Assembly: GCA_001797335.1 (NCBI GenBank)
Contig: MGPE01000013.1
Coordinates: 241 to 64,240, forward strand
DNA length: 64,000 nt
DNA from: Deltaproteobacteria bacterium GWA2_38_16
Lineage (GTDB): Bacteria > Bdellovibrionota > JACOXK01 > 2-02-FULL-40-11
Reading direction: 5' to 3'
Position 1 is the stretch's first letter; each line of letters begins with the position of its first letter. Made by a program: the position numbers and the translations under genes. Of the stretch, positions 52,578-64,000 are shown in pieces. The notes beneath the pieces were generated by a model. It worked only from the letters and a program-made list of their open reading frames with translations, did not search any database and was not told where the DNA came from.

Positions 52578-53375
52578 ATGGTTAGAATTTTATTTATTGG
52601 AGACATTGTGGGAGAACCCGGCAGGCAGGCTATTGCAACGCTGGTCCCTCGACTTCGTGAAAGAGAAAAAATTGATTTTGTGATTGCTAATAGTGAAAAT
52701 GCGGCGGGTGGGGTAGGGGTAACCCCTCCTATTATTAAGAGCTTATTGGAAAGTAAAGTGGATGTGTTAACTTCTGGAAATCATGCGTGGGATAAAAAAG
52801 AAGGAATTCTCATCTATGACCAAGAGCCAAGACTGATTCGCCCTGCCAATTATCCAAAGACCGTTTATTACCCTGTTCCGGGAAAAGGTTCATTGGTTTT
52901 GGAAACAAAATCAGGGGTTAAAGTAGGAGTGATTAATCTCATGGGGCGGGTATTTTTGGATCAATTGGATTGCCCTTTTCAGGTAGGAGACGAGGAATGG
53001 AAAAAAATATCTTCTCAAACAAAAGTTATTATTATTGATATACATGCAGAAACTACTTCTGAGAAAAAGGCACTTGCATTTTTCTTTGAGGGAAGAGTGA
53101 GTGCAGTCTTAGGAACACATACCCATGTTCAAACGGCCGATGAACAGATTTTAAGGGTGGGTGGGACAGCTTTTATTTCTGATGCTGGGATGACGGGTCC
53201 CCACGATTCTGTGATTGGTGTTGATAAAGAAAAAGTACTAAGAAAATTTTTAACACGCATGCCAGCTAAATATGATGTGGCCAAAAACGATGTTCGTTTG
53301 CAAGGCGTGATTATTGATATTGAAGAGCGTACCGGAAAAGCTACAGCCATTCGAAGGGTGAATGAATCATTATGA
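52578..53375 (+). CDS. ymdB: YmdB-like metallophosphoesterase (TIGR00282)
   Basis: A 265-residue di-metal phosphoesterase. ILFIGDIVGEPGRQA, FVIANSENAAGGVGVTP, LTSGNHAWDKKE, IDIHAETTSEKKA and LGTHTHVQTADEQIL hold the metal ligands. Bacillus YmdB hydrolyses 2',3'-cyclic nucleotides and influences RNase Y and biofilm genes; that role is not assured here. It ends overlapping tyrS by 4 bases. Confidence 0.9.
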   Translation: MVRILFIGDIVGEPGRQAIATLVPRLREREKIDFVIANSENAAGGVGVTPPIIKSLLESKVDVLTSGNHAWDKKEGILIYDQEPRLIRPANYPKTVYYPVPGKGSLVLETKSGVKVGVINLMGRVFLDQLDCPFQVGDEEWKKISSQTKVIIIDIHAETTSEKKALAFFFEGRVSAVLGTHTHVQTADEQILRVGGTAFISDAGMTGPHDSVIGVDKEKVLRKFLTRMPAKYDVAKNDVRLQGVIIDIEERTGKATAIRRVNESL

Positions 53376-54595
53376 TAACTTCTCAACAACAATTAGAAGA
53401 ACTAAAACGTGGGACCATTGATTTTATAGATGAAAAAGATTTTATTAAAAAAGTTGAAAAATCACTTAAAACAAAAAAACCATTGCGGGTAAAATTGGGG
53501 GTAGATCCCACAGCTCCGGATATTCACCTGGGCCATACGGTAGCCCTTCAAAAATTAAGACAATTTCAAGATTTAGGGCATCATGCTGTTTTAATTATCG
53601 GAGATTATACGGCCTTAGTTGGAGATCCTTCGGGAACTCAAAAAACAAGGCCTCAATTATCGCAAGATCTCATCAAAAAAAATGCTCAGACCTATTTTGA
53701 TCAAGTTCAAAAGATTTTGGACATGAAAAAAACAGAAGTTCGATACAATGGCGAATGGTTTTCAAAGATGTCCTTTGTGGAAGTTATTAAATTAGCCTCT
53801 CGAATGACCGTAGCCCGAATGCTTGAGAGAGATGATTTTTCAAAACGCTTTAAAGGGGGAACTCCTATTTGTATTCATGAGTTTATTTATCCTCTGATGC
53901 AAGGCTATGATAGTTTGATGGTTCAAGCGGATGTTGAACTGGGCGGGACAGATCAAATTTTTAATTTATTGGTTGGACGGCAACTCCAAAAAGAAGAAGG
54001 GGGAGAGTCTCAAGTAGTTTTAACAATCCCACTCTTAGAGGGAACCGATGGGATTCGCAAAATGAGCAAATCCTATGACAATTATATTGGAGTGACAGAA
54101 GCTCCTTCTCAAATTTTTGGAAAGGTCATGAGTATTTCTGATGAATTAATGTGGAAATATTATAATTTACTGAGCCGCTGTTCACTTCAAGAAATCGAAG
54201 AAAAGAAAGAAAAGGCAAACCAGGGGACACTCAATCCTAAATTTGCCAAAATGGAATTAGCCTATGAGCTGGTGACTCGTTTTTATTCCAAGAAAGAAGC
54301 CGACAAGGCTCAGGAAGAATTTAATCGCATTTTTCAATCCAAACAAAATCCTTCGGATATAGAAGAAGTGGCATTAGCGGTGACTGATCCAAAAATATTA
54401 GTCACTCAGCTCATGCTACTTTCTCACTGTGCGGCCACCAGCAGTGAAGCCAAACGCCTCATTCAGCAAGGTGCCGTATCTATTGGAAATCAAAAAATAT
54501 CAGACATTAAAGCCCTCGTGGATACGAACGGTGAAGTTATTTTAAAGGTTGGGAAAAGAGTATTTAAAAAGGTAATTTTTAAACCGTCATCCTGA
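53372..54595 (+). CDS. tyrS: tyrosyl-tRNA synthetase
   Basis: Class I synthetase charging tRNA-Tyr. The HIGH box is HLGH at residues 52-55 (DPTAPDIHLGH) and the second signature is KMSKS near residue 230 (IRKMSKSYDN). GGTDQIFNLLVGR binds substrate and an S4-like domain ends the protein. 407 residues, TyrZ-like length. The stop codon and last two serines are part of a dispersed repeat. Confidence 0.95.
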   Translation: MITSQQQLEELKRGTIDFIDEKDFIKKVEKSLKTKKPLRVKLGVDPTAPDIHLGHTVALQKLRQFQDLGHHAVLIIGDYTALVGDPSGTQKTRPQLSQDLIKKNAQTYFDQVQKILDMKKTEVRYNGEWFSKMSFVEVIKLASRMTVARMLERDDFSKRFKGGTPICIHEFIYPLMQGYDSLMVQADVELGGTDQIFNLLVGRQLQKEEGGESQVVLTIPLLEGTDGIRKMSKSYDNYIGVTEAPSQIFGKVMSISDELMWKYYNLLSRCSLQEIEEKKEKANQGTLNPKFAKMELAYELVTRFYSKKEADKAQEEFNRIFQSKQNPSDIEEVALAVTDPKILVTQLMLLSHCAATSSEAKRLIQQGAVSIGNQKISDIKALVDTNGEVILKVGKRVFKKVIFKPSS

Positions 54596-54611
54596 GTGAA
54601 ACGAAGGATCT
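54586..54611. repeat. palindromic repeat, GTCATCCTGAG family, at the tyrS end
   Basis: GTCATCCTGAGTGAAACGAA then GGATCT. The TGA inside CCTGAG is the tyrS stop codon. Confidence 0.75.
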
Positions 54612-54618
54612 GTTTCTC

Positions 54619-55125
54619 TTAATGATGGTGGGGTTCTTCTTTTGTCTCTTTTAAGTTTTCTTTGAGTCTTCTGCGAACGGCGGCCTTAATTTTTTCGGCC
54701 ACACGATGTTCGATGACAATGTATTTGGCGACCTGTTCTTCTGTTAAAATCTTTTTTAAAGAATCTACTTTTTCTTGTTCTATAGATCGAATGTTTTGTT
54801 TAATGGAATCCATTTTTTCAATCATTTTGGCCAGATCCACTTCAGAAATAGATTTGTCTTTTTCCTTTTGAGAAAGCTCTTCTCGCAAGTGTAAGAGTTG
54901 ATCAATGGCTACTACTTTTTTGGTATCCAACTCTTGCATTAGTTTTAAAACGTGTTCTTTTTTTTCTCCTTCTAAGTGGAGTTCTTTAACGACTTTTTTA
55001 TGAAGAATGGTATTTAGTTTCTTTTGGAGCTCTGCAACGCGATGAGTGGCCTCGAGGGGAGAAAGGCTGCTTAGGGCAAGCCACAGTACAAATGTCCAGA
55101 GTCCTAAAAAATATTTTTTATTCAT
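54619..55125 (-). CDS. Spy/CpxP-like periplasmic protein
   Basis: A 168-residue protein with a signal peptide (cleavage near SPLEA), then long amphipathic helices (HRVAELQKKLNTILHKK, VLKLMQELDTKK). A late ILTEEQVAKYIVIEHRV resembles the LTxxQ segment of Spy-like chaperones. It ends in EEPHHH, possibly metal-binding. Third gene of a sigma/anti-sigma operon, so probably an envelope-stress chaperone or sensor controlled by that sigma factor. Confidence 0.65.
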   Translation of the reverse strand: MNKKYFLGLWTFVLWLALSSLSPLEATHRVAELQKKLNTILHKKVVKELHLEGEKKEHVLKLMQELDTKKVVAIDQLLHLREELSQKEKDKSISEVDLAKMIEKMDSIKQNIRSIEQEKVDSLKKILTEEQVAKYIVIEHRVAEKIKAAVRRRLKENLKETKEEPHHH

Positions 55126-55127
55126 GG

Positions 55128-55646
55128 TTAAGTCCTTTCGGTTGCCTCTAACATGGTTTCTTCTAAATTTTGAATAATCTCTTCCAATTGTGCATCGTCA
55201 AGATCATTCATGTCGTCTAAAATGGAATCTTCTGAATGGTCAGACACATCATGAGAATCCATCCGAATTAACTCTTTAGCCAAAGAGCCATACACATTTT
55301 TTTGTTGAAAAAGACTTAAATCTTCAATTTGATTAACGGCCAGGACCACCAAAATAACACCTAGGGCTGCAGAAAAAGCAAATGTAGGCACAGAAAAAAG
55401 AGAAAAAAAACGTTTTAAAAGAGGCTGGGGTTGATTTTCTTCAATACGAGATCTTGTTCTTTGAAGAAGGGTTGAAAAATAAGCCTCACCCGGATCTTCC
55501 ACAGGAGCTTTTTTAAGTTCTTGTAGAGAATCTAAGAGTTTTTTAAATTCTTGGCAGGATGTACAAGAATTTAAATGTTCCAATGTACCTTCCGTATTAT
55601 GCGTATGATTATCAATTAAAAAGGATTCACATTCATGGCAATTCAT
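55128..55646 (-). CDS. anti-sigma factor with zinc finger (zf-HC2) and membrane helix
   Basis: A 172-residue membrane protein. The zinc-binding anti-sigma domain at 1-40 has CHECESF and LEHLNSCTSCQEF (H-x3-C-x2-C). One membrane helix lies at about 88-108 (FAFSAALGVILVVLAVNQI) and the periplasmic tail is acidic (DDMNDLDDAQLEEII). It follows the sigma gene with a 4-base overlap. It should hold the sigma factor at the membrane until an envelope signal releases it. Confidence 0.88.
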   Translation of the reverse strand: MNCHECESFLIDNHTHNTEGTLEHLNSCTSCQEFKKLLDSLQELKKAPVEDPGEAYFSTLLQRTRSRIEENQPQPLLKRFFSLFSVPTFAFSAALGVILVVLAVNQIEDLSLFQQKNVYGSLAKELIRMDSHDVSDHSEDSILDDMNDLDDAQLEEIIQNLEETMLEATERT

Positions 55647-56215
55647 CTCAATTCTCCTCTCGTATGATCTTTAAACATTCCTTTTAATTTTAAAATAGCT
55701 TGGTGATAGTGAACCTTGGCTGTACTTTCGGTACAATCTAGAGCTTCGGCAATTTCTTTAAAGGCCAAGTCATCAAATACCCTTAAAATAATGGCAGTTT
55801 TTTGTTGCTGTGATAGGGCATTAATTTTTTCTAATAGAATTTGAGTATGCTGTTCTCCAATAATCTTTTTTAAAGGGTGGCTACTTTGAACTTTTAGTTT
55901 TTTCATGGCAGGGGTTTCTAAATCAATCTTAGAAATTTGTTGTTCTTTATTTTTAAGATGGTCTTTACACTGGTTAATGGCAATTTTGTAAAGCCAAGTT
56001 TTAAAACTGGATTCCCCCCTAAAGGTGTTAAGATTAAGATAAACTTGCATGAAGGTTTTTTGCACGACTTCATCTGCATCGCTATGGTTTGCTAAGATAC
56101 GCATGGCCAGACCATAGATGGGCTTTTGAAACTGTAAGAAAAGTTCATTAAACGCTTTTTCATTGCCTTCCTTAAACTCTAAAACTAAGTTATTGATATT
56201 TTCATTGGGTGTCAT
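55643..56215 (-). CDS. ECF-type RNA polymerase sigma factor (RpoE-like)
   Basis: A 190-residue group 4 sigma factor. Region 2: FNELFLQFQKPIYGLAMRIL, NHSDADEVVQKTFMQVYLNL and FKTWLYKIAINQCKDHL. Region 4: LSQQQKTAIILRVFDDLAF and KEIAEALDCTESTAKVHYHQ, the DNA-reading helix-turn-helix. First gene of the operon with anti-sigma and Spy-like genes; preceded by a promoter of the type it should itself recognise. Confidence 0.92.
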   Translation of the reverse strand: MTPNENINNLVLEFKEGNEKAFNELFLQFQKPIYGLAMRILANHSDADEVVQKTFMQVYLNLNTFRGESSFKTWLYKIAINQCKDHLKNKEQQISKIDLETPAMKKLKVQSSHPLKKIIGEQHTQILLEKINALSQQQKTAIILRVFDDLAFKEIAEALDCTESTAKVHYHQAILKLKGMFKDHTRGELR

Positions 56216-56263
56216 AAAAGGCCTTCTTTATTCTTATCGCTTTTCTGGCACCCAAGACCATTG

Positions 56264-56287
56264 GACGACAGAAAAACAAAAAGGTTT
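56264..56287 (-). promoter_or_regulatory. ECF-type promoter of the sigma operon
   Basis: Read on the minus strand: AAAC (56287-56284), a 16-base spacer beginning with a T run, then CGTC (56267-56264). This is the classic ECF arrangement and implies autoregulation. The leader to the ATG is about 40 bases. Confidence 0.6.
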
Positions 56288-56413
56288 ATATTTATATTAA
56301 AAAAGTATAAAAATAATTAAACTTTTTAGGGGGCAATCAAATTTCCCTAATTATAACATAGAATTACGTTGACAACAACATGAAACATTCATTAGGGTTG
56401 GTGCGTTTATGGT

Positions 56414-56486
56414 GGGCCCGTAGCTCAGTTGGGAGAGCACTAGCTTTGCAAGCTAGGGGTCGCAGGTTCGAAGCCTGTCGGGTCCA
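56414..56486 (+). tRNA. tRNA-Ala (TGC)
   Basis: Acceptor GGGCCCG/CGGGTCC, D arm GCTC/GAGC, anticodon loop TTTGCAA on CTAGC/GCTAG, T arm GCAGG-TTCGAAG-CCTGT. CCA is not encoded. It lies about 1.3 kb upstream of the rRNA operon on the same strand. Confidence 0.95.
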
Positions 56487-56508
56487 TATCCTTCTTTATA
56501 TTTTTCTC

Positions 56509-57672
56509 TTGGTTATTCTGTGTGTCTTTCTCTTTCGTACTACTCCTGAGCGTGCATATGGGGATTTTGATATTTATTATGCGGCCAGTCAAAATTTTTT
56601 AGATTTAAAACCTATCTATATCTTTCATGGGGGGAGTGAGGAATTTAAATATTCTCCTCTCTTTGCTTTTCTTTTTTCTCCGTTGACGTGGTTACTCAAA
56701 ACCGTGGCTTTATATGTGTGGAATGGACTTTGTGGCATTTTTTTTATTTTAACCCTTTATCTTTTATTTTCTATTAAAAATCTTTCTTTGAAGGAGGTTC
56801 AGTGGAAAGAATTTTTGTTGATGCTGCTTTTAACGGCTTTTGTTGCACGCTATTTAATTTATCATATTAAAATTGGCCAGGTAAATATTTTGATAGGATT
56901 TTTATTGATGCTTATGACCTATTGTTTTCTAAAAAAACGGCATGATTTTTTAGTGGCCATGCCTTTGGCTGCTTCTTTAATGATAAAATTATTTCCTCTT
57001 CTTTTTGTAGCTTATTTTTTTCTGCGGGGGAGATTTAAAATTGTGTTTTATGCACTTCTTTGTATCGGAGGATTTCTTCTTCTTCCTCTACTGTACACAG
57101 GAATTGATCAGTGTTTTCAATATACCAGAGAATGGGTTCAACTTCTTCGGCAGACTCCAGCGACTATGATTTATAGTCCTAAAAATAATTCACTGTTATC
57201 CTTTTATTCATGGCTTTTTATTGTGCGACATGAACCTTATGCCATTTTTGAATATTTTGACATTAAGACAACCATTTCTTTAACGACCTATCTGAGTTGG
57301 ATAGGGACGTGTCTTGGATTATTCAGTGTATGGTTTTTAAATAAAAGACGCTTGGACATAGACATGGCCGGTCTTTTTATATTGGCAGTGATCTTTAATC
57401 CTTTAGCCTATAAAGAATTATTTTATCTTCAAATAGTGCCTTATTTTTTTGCACTTTATTTTATATTTTATGAAAAGGTTTCAAAAGTTTGGAAATATCT
57501 TGTTTCTTTTGGGGTGGGAATAAGCTTTTTGGTGTCCAATAGTATCAAAAGTGCTTATTTGCCAGATGCGATTCTATGGAAATTTTTGGAATACAGGCCT
57601 CTTTTGTGGGGAGCATTGCTTTTATTCTTATCTCTCTTATTTATTAAATTTTTAGATGATAAATTTGCTTGA
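56509..57672 (+). CDS. DUF2029/GT87-like polytopic membrane protein, start uncertain
   Basis: A membrane glycosyltransferase-like protein with about ten helices. The first loop GDFDIYYAASQNFLDLKPIY carries the acidic pair typical of GT87 mannosyltransferases; LIYHIKIGQVNILIGFLLML and SLMIKLFPLLFVAYFFLRG follow the family plan. The open frame extends upstream through the whole tRNA-Ala to an ATG at 56380, which would translate the tRNA and cannot be the normal start. The only usual start codon between the tRNA and the conserved part is TTG at 56509, which clips the first helix. A rare ATT/ATC start just after the tRNA is an alternative. Confidence 0.65.
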   Translation: MVILCVFLFRTTPERAYGDFDIYYAASQNFLDLKPIYIFHGGSEEFKYSPLFAFLFSPLTWLLKTVALYVWNGLCGIFFILTLYLLFSIKNLSLKEVQWKEFLLMLLLTAFVARYLIYHIKIGQVNILIGFLLMLMTYCFLKKRHDFLVAMPLAASLMIKLFPLLFVAYFFLRGRFKIVFYALLCIGGFLLLPLLYTGIDQCFQYTREWVQLLRQTPATMIYSPKNNSLLSFYSWLFIVRHEPYAIFEYFDIKTTISLTTYLSWIGTCLGLFSVWFLNKRRLDIDMAGLFILAVIFNPLAYKELFYLQIVPYFFALYFIFYEKVSKVWKYLVSFGVGISFLVSNSIKSAYLPDAILWKFLEYRPLLWGALLLFLSLLFIKFLDDKFA

Positions 57673-57695
57673 CTTTGAAATGAGCATTATATAAT
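57669..57695 (+). promoter_or_regulatory. candidate rRNA operon promoter
   Basis: TTGACT (57669-57674) overlapping the stop codon of the preceding gene, and TATAAT (57690-57695) with a short 15-base spacer. About 90 bases upstream of mature 16S. Confidence 0.45.
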
Positions 57696-57723
57696 TCTAC
57701 TCACTTCGATAATCGGAAATCTT

Positions 57724-57747
57724 GGTCTTTGAAAACTAAACAGCAAG
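57724..57747 (+). other. 16S precursor processing stem, left arm
   Basis: These 24 bases are complementary, with three mismatched or G-U positions, to 59422-59445 beyond the 16S 3' end. The pair forms the long stem cut by RNase III. Confidence 0.8.
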
Positions 57748-57790
57748 TTTTAATTTTTTGCGAGCATTAGTGATTCAAACTATTTTTATA

Positions 57791-59352
<1,562 letters not shown>

Positions 59353-59421
59353 TAAATCGATGTTATCCTAAGCCAAAAGCGAAGGATAATATTTAGATTA
59401 GGTCATTTCGTAAAAAATTTT

Positions 59422-59445
59422 CTTGCTGTTTAGCTTTGGAAGACC
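59422..59445 (+). other. 16S precursor processing stem, right arm
   Basis: Pairs with 57724-57747 (CTTGCTGTTTAG against CTAAACAGCAAG and beyond), closing the 16S precursor loop before tRNA-Ile. Confidence 0.8.
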
Positions 59446-59457
59446 AGGAAAGCACAG

Positions 59458-59534
<77 letters not shown>

Positions 59535-59578
59535 AAGTTTTGGTTTTCATAAAGTTTGCTAAACGTTAGCAATCGGTC

Positions 59579-59599
59579 TTTGACAATCGTATATATTTC
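59579..59599 (+). other. 23S precursor processing stem, left arm
   Basis: GACAATCGTATAT (59582-59594) is perfectly complementary to ATATACGATTGTC in 62711-62731, with further partial pairing on both sides. Confidence 0.75.
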
Positions 59600-59649
59600 G
59601 TTTCAATTTTGAAAATGCATAGGAAACTCTCTATTTAATTATAATTTAT

Positions 59650-62675
<3,026 letters not shown>

Positions 62676-62710
62676 TAAATGAGTTTCCAGTTGTTTTTTA
62701 AGAACGGGAT

Positions 62711-62731
62711 GAAAATATACGATTGTCGAAA
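62711..62731 (+). other. 23S precursor processing stem, right arm
   Basis: Pairs with 59579-59599; lies between the 23S 3' end and 5S. Confidence 0.75.
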
Positions 62732-62743
62732 TTTTTATAAAGT

Positions 62744-62861
62744 TTGTGGTGTCTATAGCGGAGGGGTCACACCCGATTCCATTCCGAACTCGGCCGTTAA
62801 GCCCTCCTGCGGTGATGGTACTGTACGGGAAGCCGTGTGGGAGAGTAGCGCGATGCCACAA
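62744..62861 (+). rRNA. rrf: 5S ribosomal RNA
   Basis: About 118 bases. TTGTGGTG at the start pairs with TGCCACAA at the end (helix I). ACCCGATTCCATTCCGAACT and GGGAGAGTAG are typical loop regions. Confidence 0.95.
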
Positions 62862-62867
62862 TTAATT

Positions 62868-62910
62868 AAAAAAGGGCTGACCCAAAAGGTTAGCCCTTTT
62901 TTGTTTTTTT
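62868..62910 (+). terminator. rRNA operon terminator
   Basis: A 15-bp stem (62868-62882 with 62888-62902, one G-U pair, loop CAAAA) with a T-rich tail to 62910. Confidence 0.9.
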
Positions 62911-62922
62911 ATCGGAGTATAC

Positions 62923-64000
62923 ATGGATATTAAAACATACGGACCGGCCAAGCTTTTAATTAAAAATAATGTTCGTATCCTAGAGCTTCGGGGAACAGAA
63001 GAGGAGATGGCCTTTCAACATGGAACTCTTTTGGCCCAAGATATTCAAAAAGGTCCGATCCCTTATTTATCCAAAAAATTTGAATTTGAACTTCAAAATG
63101 ACGGGCCTTTAAAAAAACATCCGCTTCTTCAAAAAGTTGTTTTGAAATACATGGATTGGGTGTTTAAGCACCTCATTGCCTATATTCCTCTAGAATATAA
63201 AAAGGTAGTTAAAGCCTTAAGCACGGCTGCCAACATTAGCGAGATGGATATTTTAAGAGCGGCTTCAATGCCCGATGCGATGACGATTTTATCTCGGCAT
63301 GCGGCCGGGAGATTTTTTTTAAAAAAACAAAATATTCAAACCTTTGGATGTACCAGTTTTATTGTATTGGGTGAAATGACCCAAACCCAAGAGCTCATGC
63401 AGGGAAGAAATTTAGATTTTCCTGTGGCTGAATATTGGGACAAATATGCAAGTGTGCTTTATTGTTATCCTAAAGAGGGACAAAAGTATTGTTCAATTAC
63501 TTCGGGGGGGATTCAAGTTCCTGGAGTGACCGGTTTTAATGAATCTGGGCTTATTTTAGCGATTCATCAATTATTTTCAACGCATGTGACCTCTCATGGA
63601 ATGCCGGTTGTTATTCTGTGCGATGAGATTGTGAGGAAAGCCAAAACCATTAATGAAGCGATAGAGATTGTTAAAAATATCAAGAGAGCGGGGAATTGGG
63701 CTATTTCCCTAGCAAGTCATAAAGAAAAAAGAGCGGTGGTGATTGAAACGTCGCCCTCCCAGGTCTATGTGCGCGAATCAACGAATGGACTGATTGCACA
63801 ATCTAATTTTTGTTTTAGCGAAAAATTAAAAAACCATGAAATGTTTTTTAATTTAACCACCGCTGAAGATAATCACTTTCGTCATGATCGTCTTATCGAT
63901 GAGTGCCAAAGACTGAAAGGTCAAATGGACGAAAAGAAAGGGATTGCTCTTCTCGGAGATCATTTTGATCAAAAATCTCAAGCCACCAAAGCCATTGGAA
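62923..64000 (+). CDS. C45-family acyltransferase/autoproteolytic hydrolase, 3' end beyond window
   Basis: The frame is open from ATG 62923 (AAA/GGAG-like CGGAG upstream) to the window edge, about 359 codons. The N-terminal part is a helical prosegment-like region (LRGTEEEMAFQHGTLLAQDI). FGCTSFIVLGEMTQTQEL follows, then MQGRNLDFPVAEYW, SGGIQVPGVTGFNESGL and IVKNIKRAGNWAISLASH. Cys in GCTSF matches the nucleophile position of isopenicillin-N acyltransferase-like (C45) Ntn hydrolases, which cleave themselves before this Cys. No signal peptide is evident. Substrate unknown. Confidence 0.75.
   Translation, partial: MDIKTYGPAKLLIKNNVRILELRGTEEEMAFQHGTLLAQDIQKGPIPYLSKKFEFELQNDGPLKKHPLLQKVVLKYMDWVFKHLIAYIPLEYKKVVKALSTAANISEMDILRAASMPDAMTILSRHAAGRFFLKKQNIQTFGCTSFIVLGEMTQTQELMQGRNLDFPVAEYWDKYASVLYCYPKEGQKYCSITSGGIQVPGVTGFNESGLILAIHQLFSTHVTSHGMPVVILCDEIVRKAKTINEAIEIVKNIKRAGNWAISLASHKEKRAVVIETSPSQVYVRESTNGLIAQSNFCFSEKLKNHEMFFNLTTAEDNHFRHDRLIDECQRLKGQMDEKKGIALLGDHFDQKSQATKAIG

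Overview
This 64 kb window is an AT-rich chromosomal stretch from a Gram-negative bacterium. Outer-membrane biology is shown by a LolA-type lipoprotein carrier, an LptM-like lipoprotein, many lipoprotein and signal-peptide proteins and a predicted outer-membrane barrel. A complete 16S-tRNA-Ile-23S-5S operon lies at the right end. Gene order (rho-rpmE-prfA-prmC-murA, rpsU-yqeY-dnaG-rpoD, smc-ftsY), a FrzS-like pseudo-receiver protein, sigma-54-type promoters and a dapL-type lysine pathway suggest a deltaproteobacteria-like or related uncultured lineage. I cannot place it more exactly without a 16S search. I see no phage, insertion sequence or CRISPR array.

Layout. 1-2890 (minus): lptM-like gene, dapF, dapA, dapB and the start of dapL, a diaminopimelate/lysine operon. 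2950-5082: lolA, a cold-shock gene and 6-phosphofructokinase. 5099-13548: a surface-glycan region with two AT-rich polytopic membrane proteins of glycosyltransferase type, an SxtJ/carbamoyltransferase/DUF5989 trio, and a dTDP-sugar operon (rmlA-, rmlC-, rmlB- and rmlD-like). 13641-14846: an AAA/DUF4143 ATPase cassette bounded by direct repeats. 15069-25998: a long co-directional housekeeping array (rho, rpmE, prfA, prmC, murA, hit, rpsU, yqeY, dnaG, rpoD, tRNA-Met, zinc-ribbon protein, rnhA), followed by RNase P RNA.

26443-32612 is the least familiar part. It holds a predicted barrel protein, a three-gene set around a stand-alone HAMP membrane protein, an 840-base region with a near-consensus sigma-54 promoter feeding a short structured RNA with its own terminator, a palindromic mobile-like repeat, and a second sigma-54-like promoter before two paralogous unknown lipoproteins. 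32616-37585 (minus) is a peptide-transport operon with two binding proteins and two permeases but no ATPases. 37800-46096 holds a TusA-like protein, a PHP esterase, alanine dehydrogenase, a pseudo-receiver/coiled-coil protein, Smc and FtsY.

46046-51623 contains a subtilisin-like protease and two more HAMP-only proteins paired with secreted unknowns. 51728-54595 is zapA, 5-FTHF cyclo-ligase, a YmdB-like phosphoesterase and tyrS. 54619-56215 (minus) is an ECF sigma/anti-sigma/Spy-like stress operon with an ECF-type promoter in front. 56414-62910 has tRNA-Ala, a DUF2029 membrane protein whose frame runs through the tRNA, and the rRNA operon with its processing stems and terminator. The window ends inside a C45-type acyltransferase/hydrolase gene.

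At least four families of short palindromic repeats are scattered through the window. Some lie inside genes in frame (dapB, the pseudo-receiver gene) and some supply gene ends (prmC, tyrS). One family shows compensatory changes in its stem. The strongest candidates for new biology are the sigma-54 small-RNA locus, the HAMP-only/secreted-protein modules, the tandem lipoproteins, and the coding palindromic repeats.
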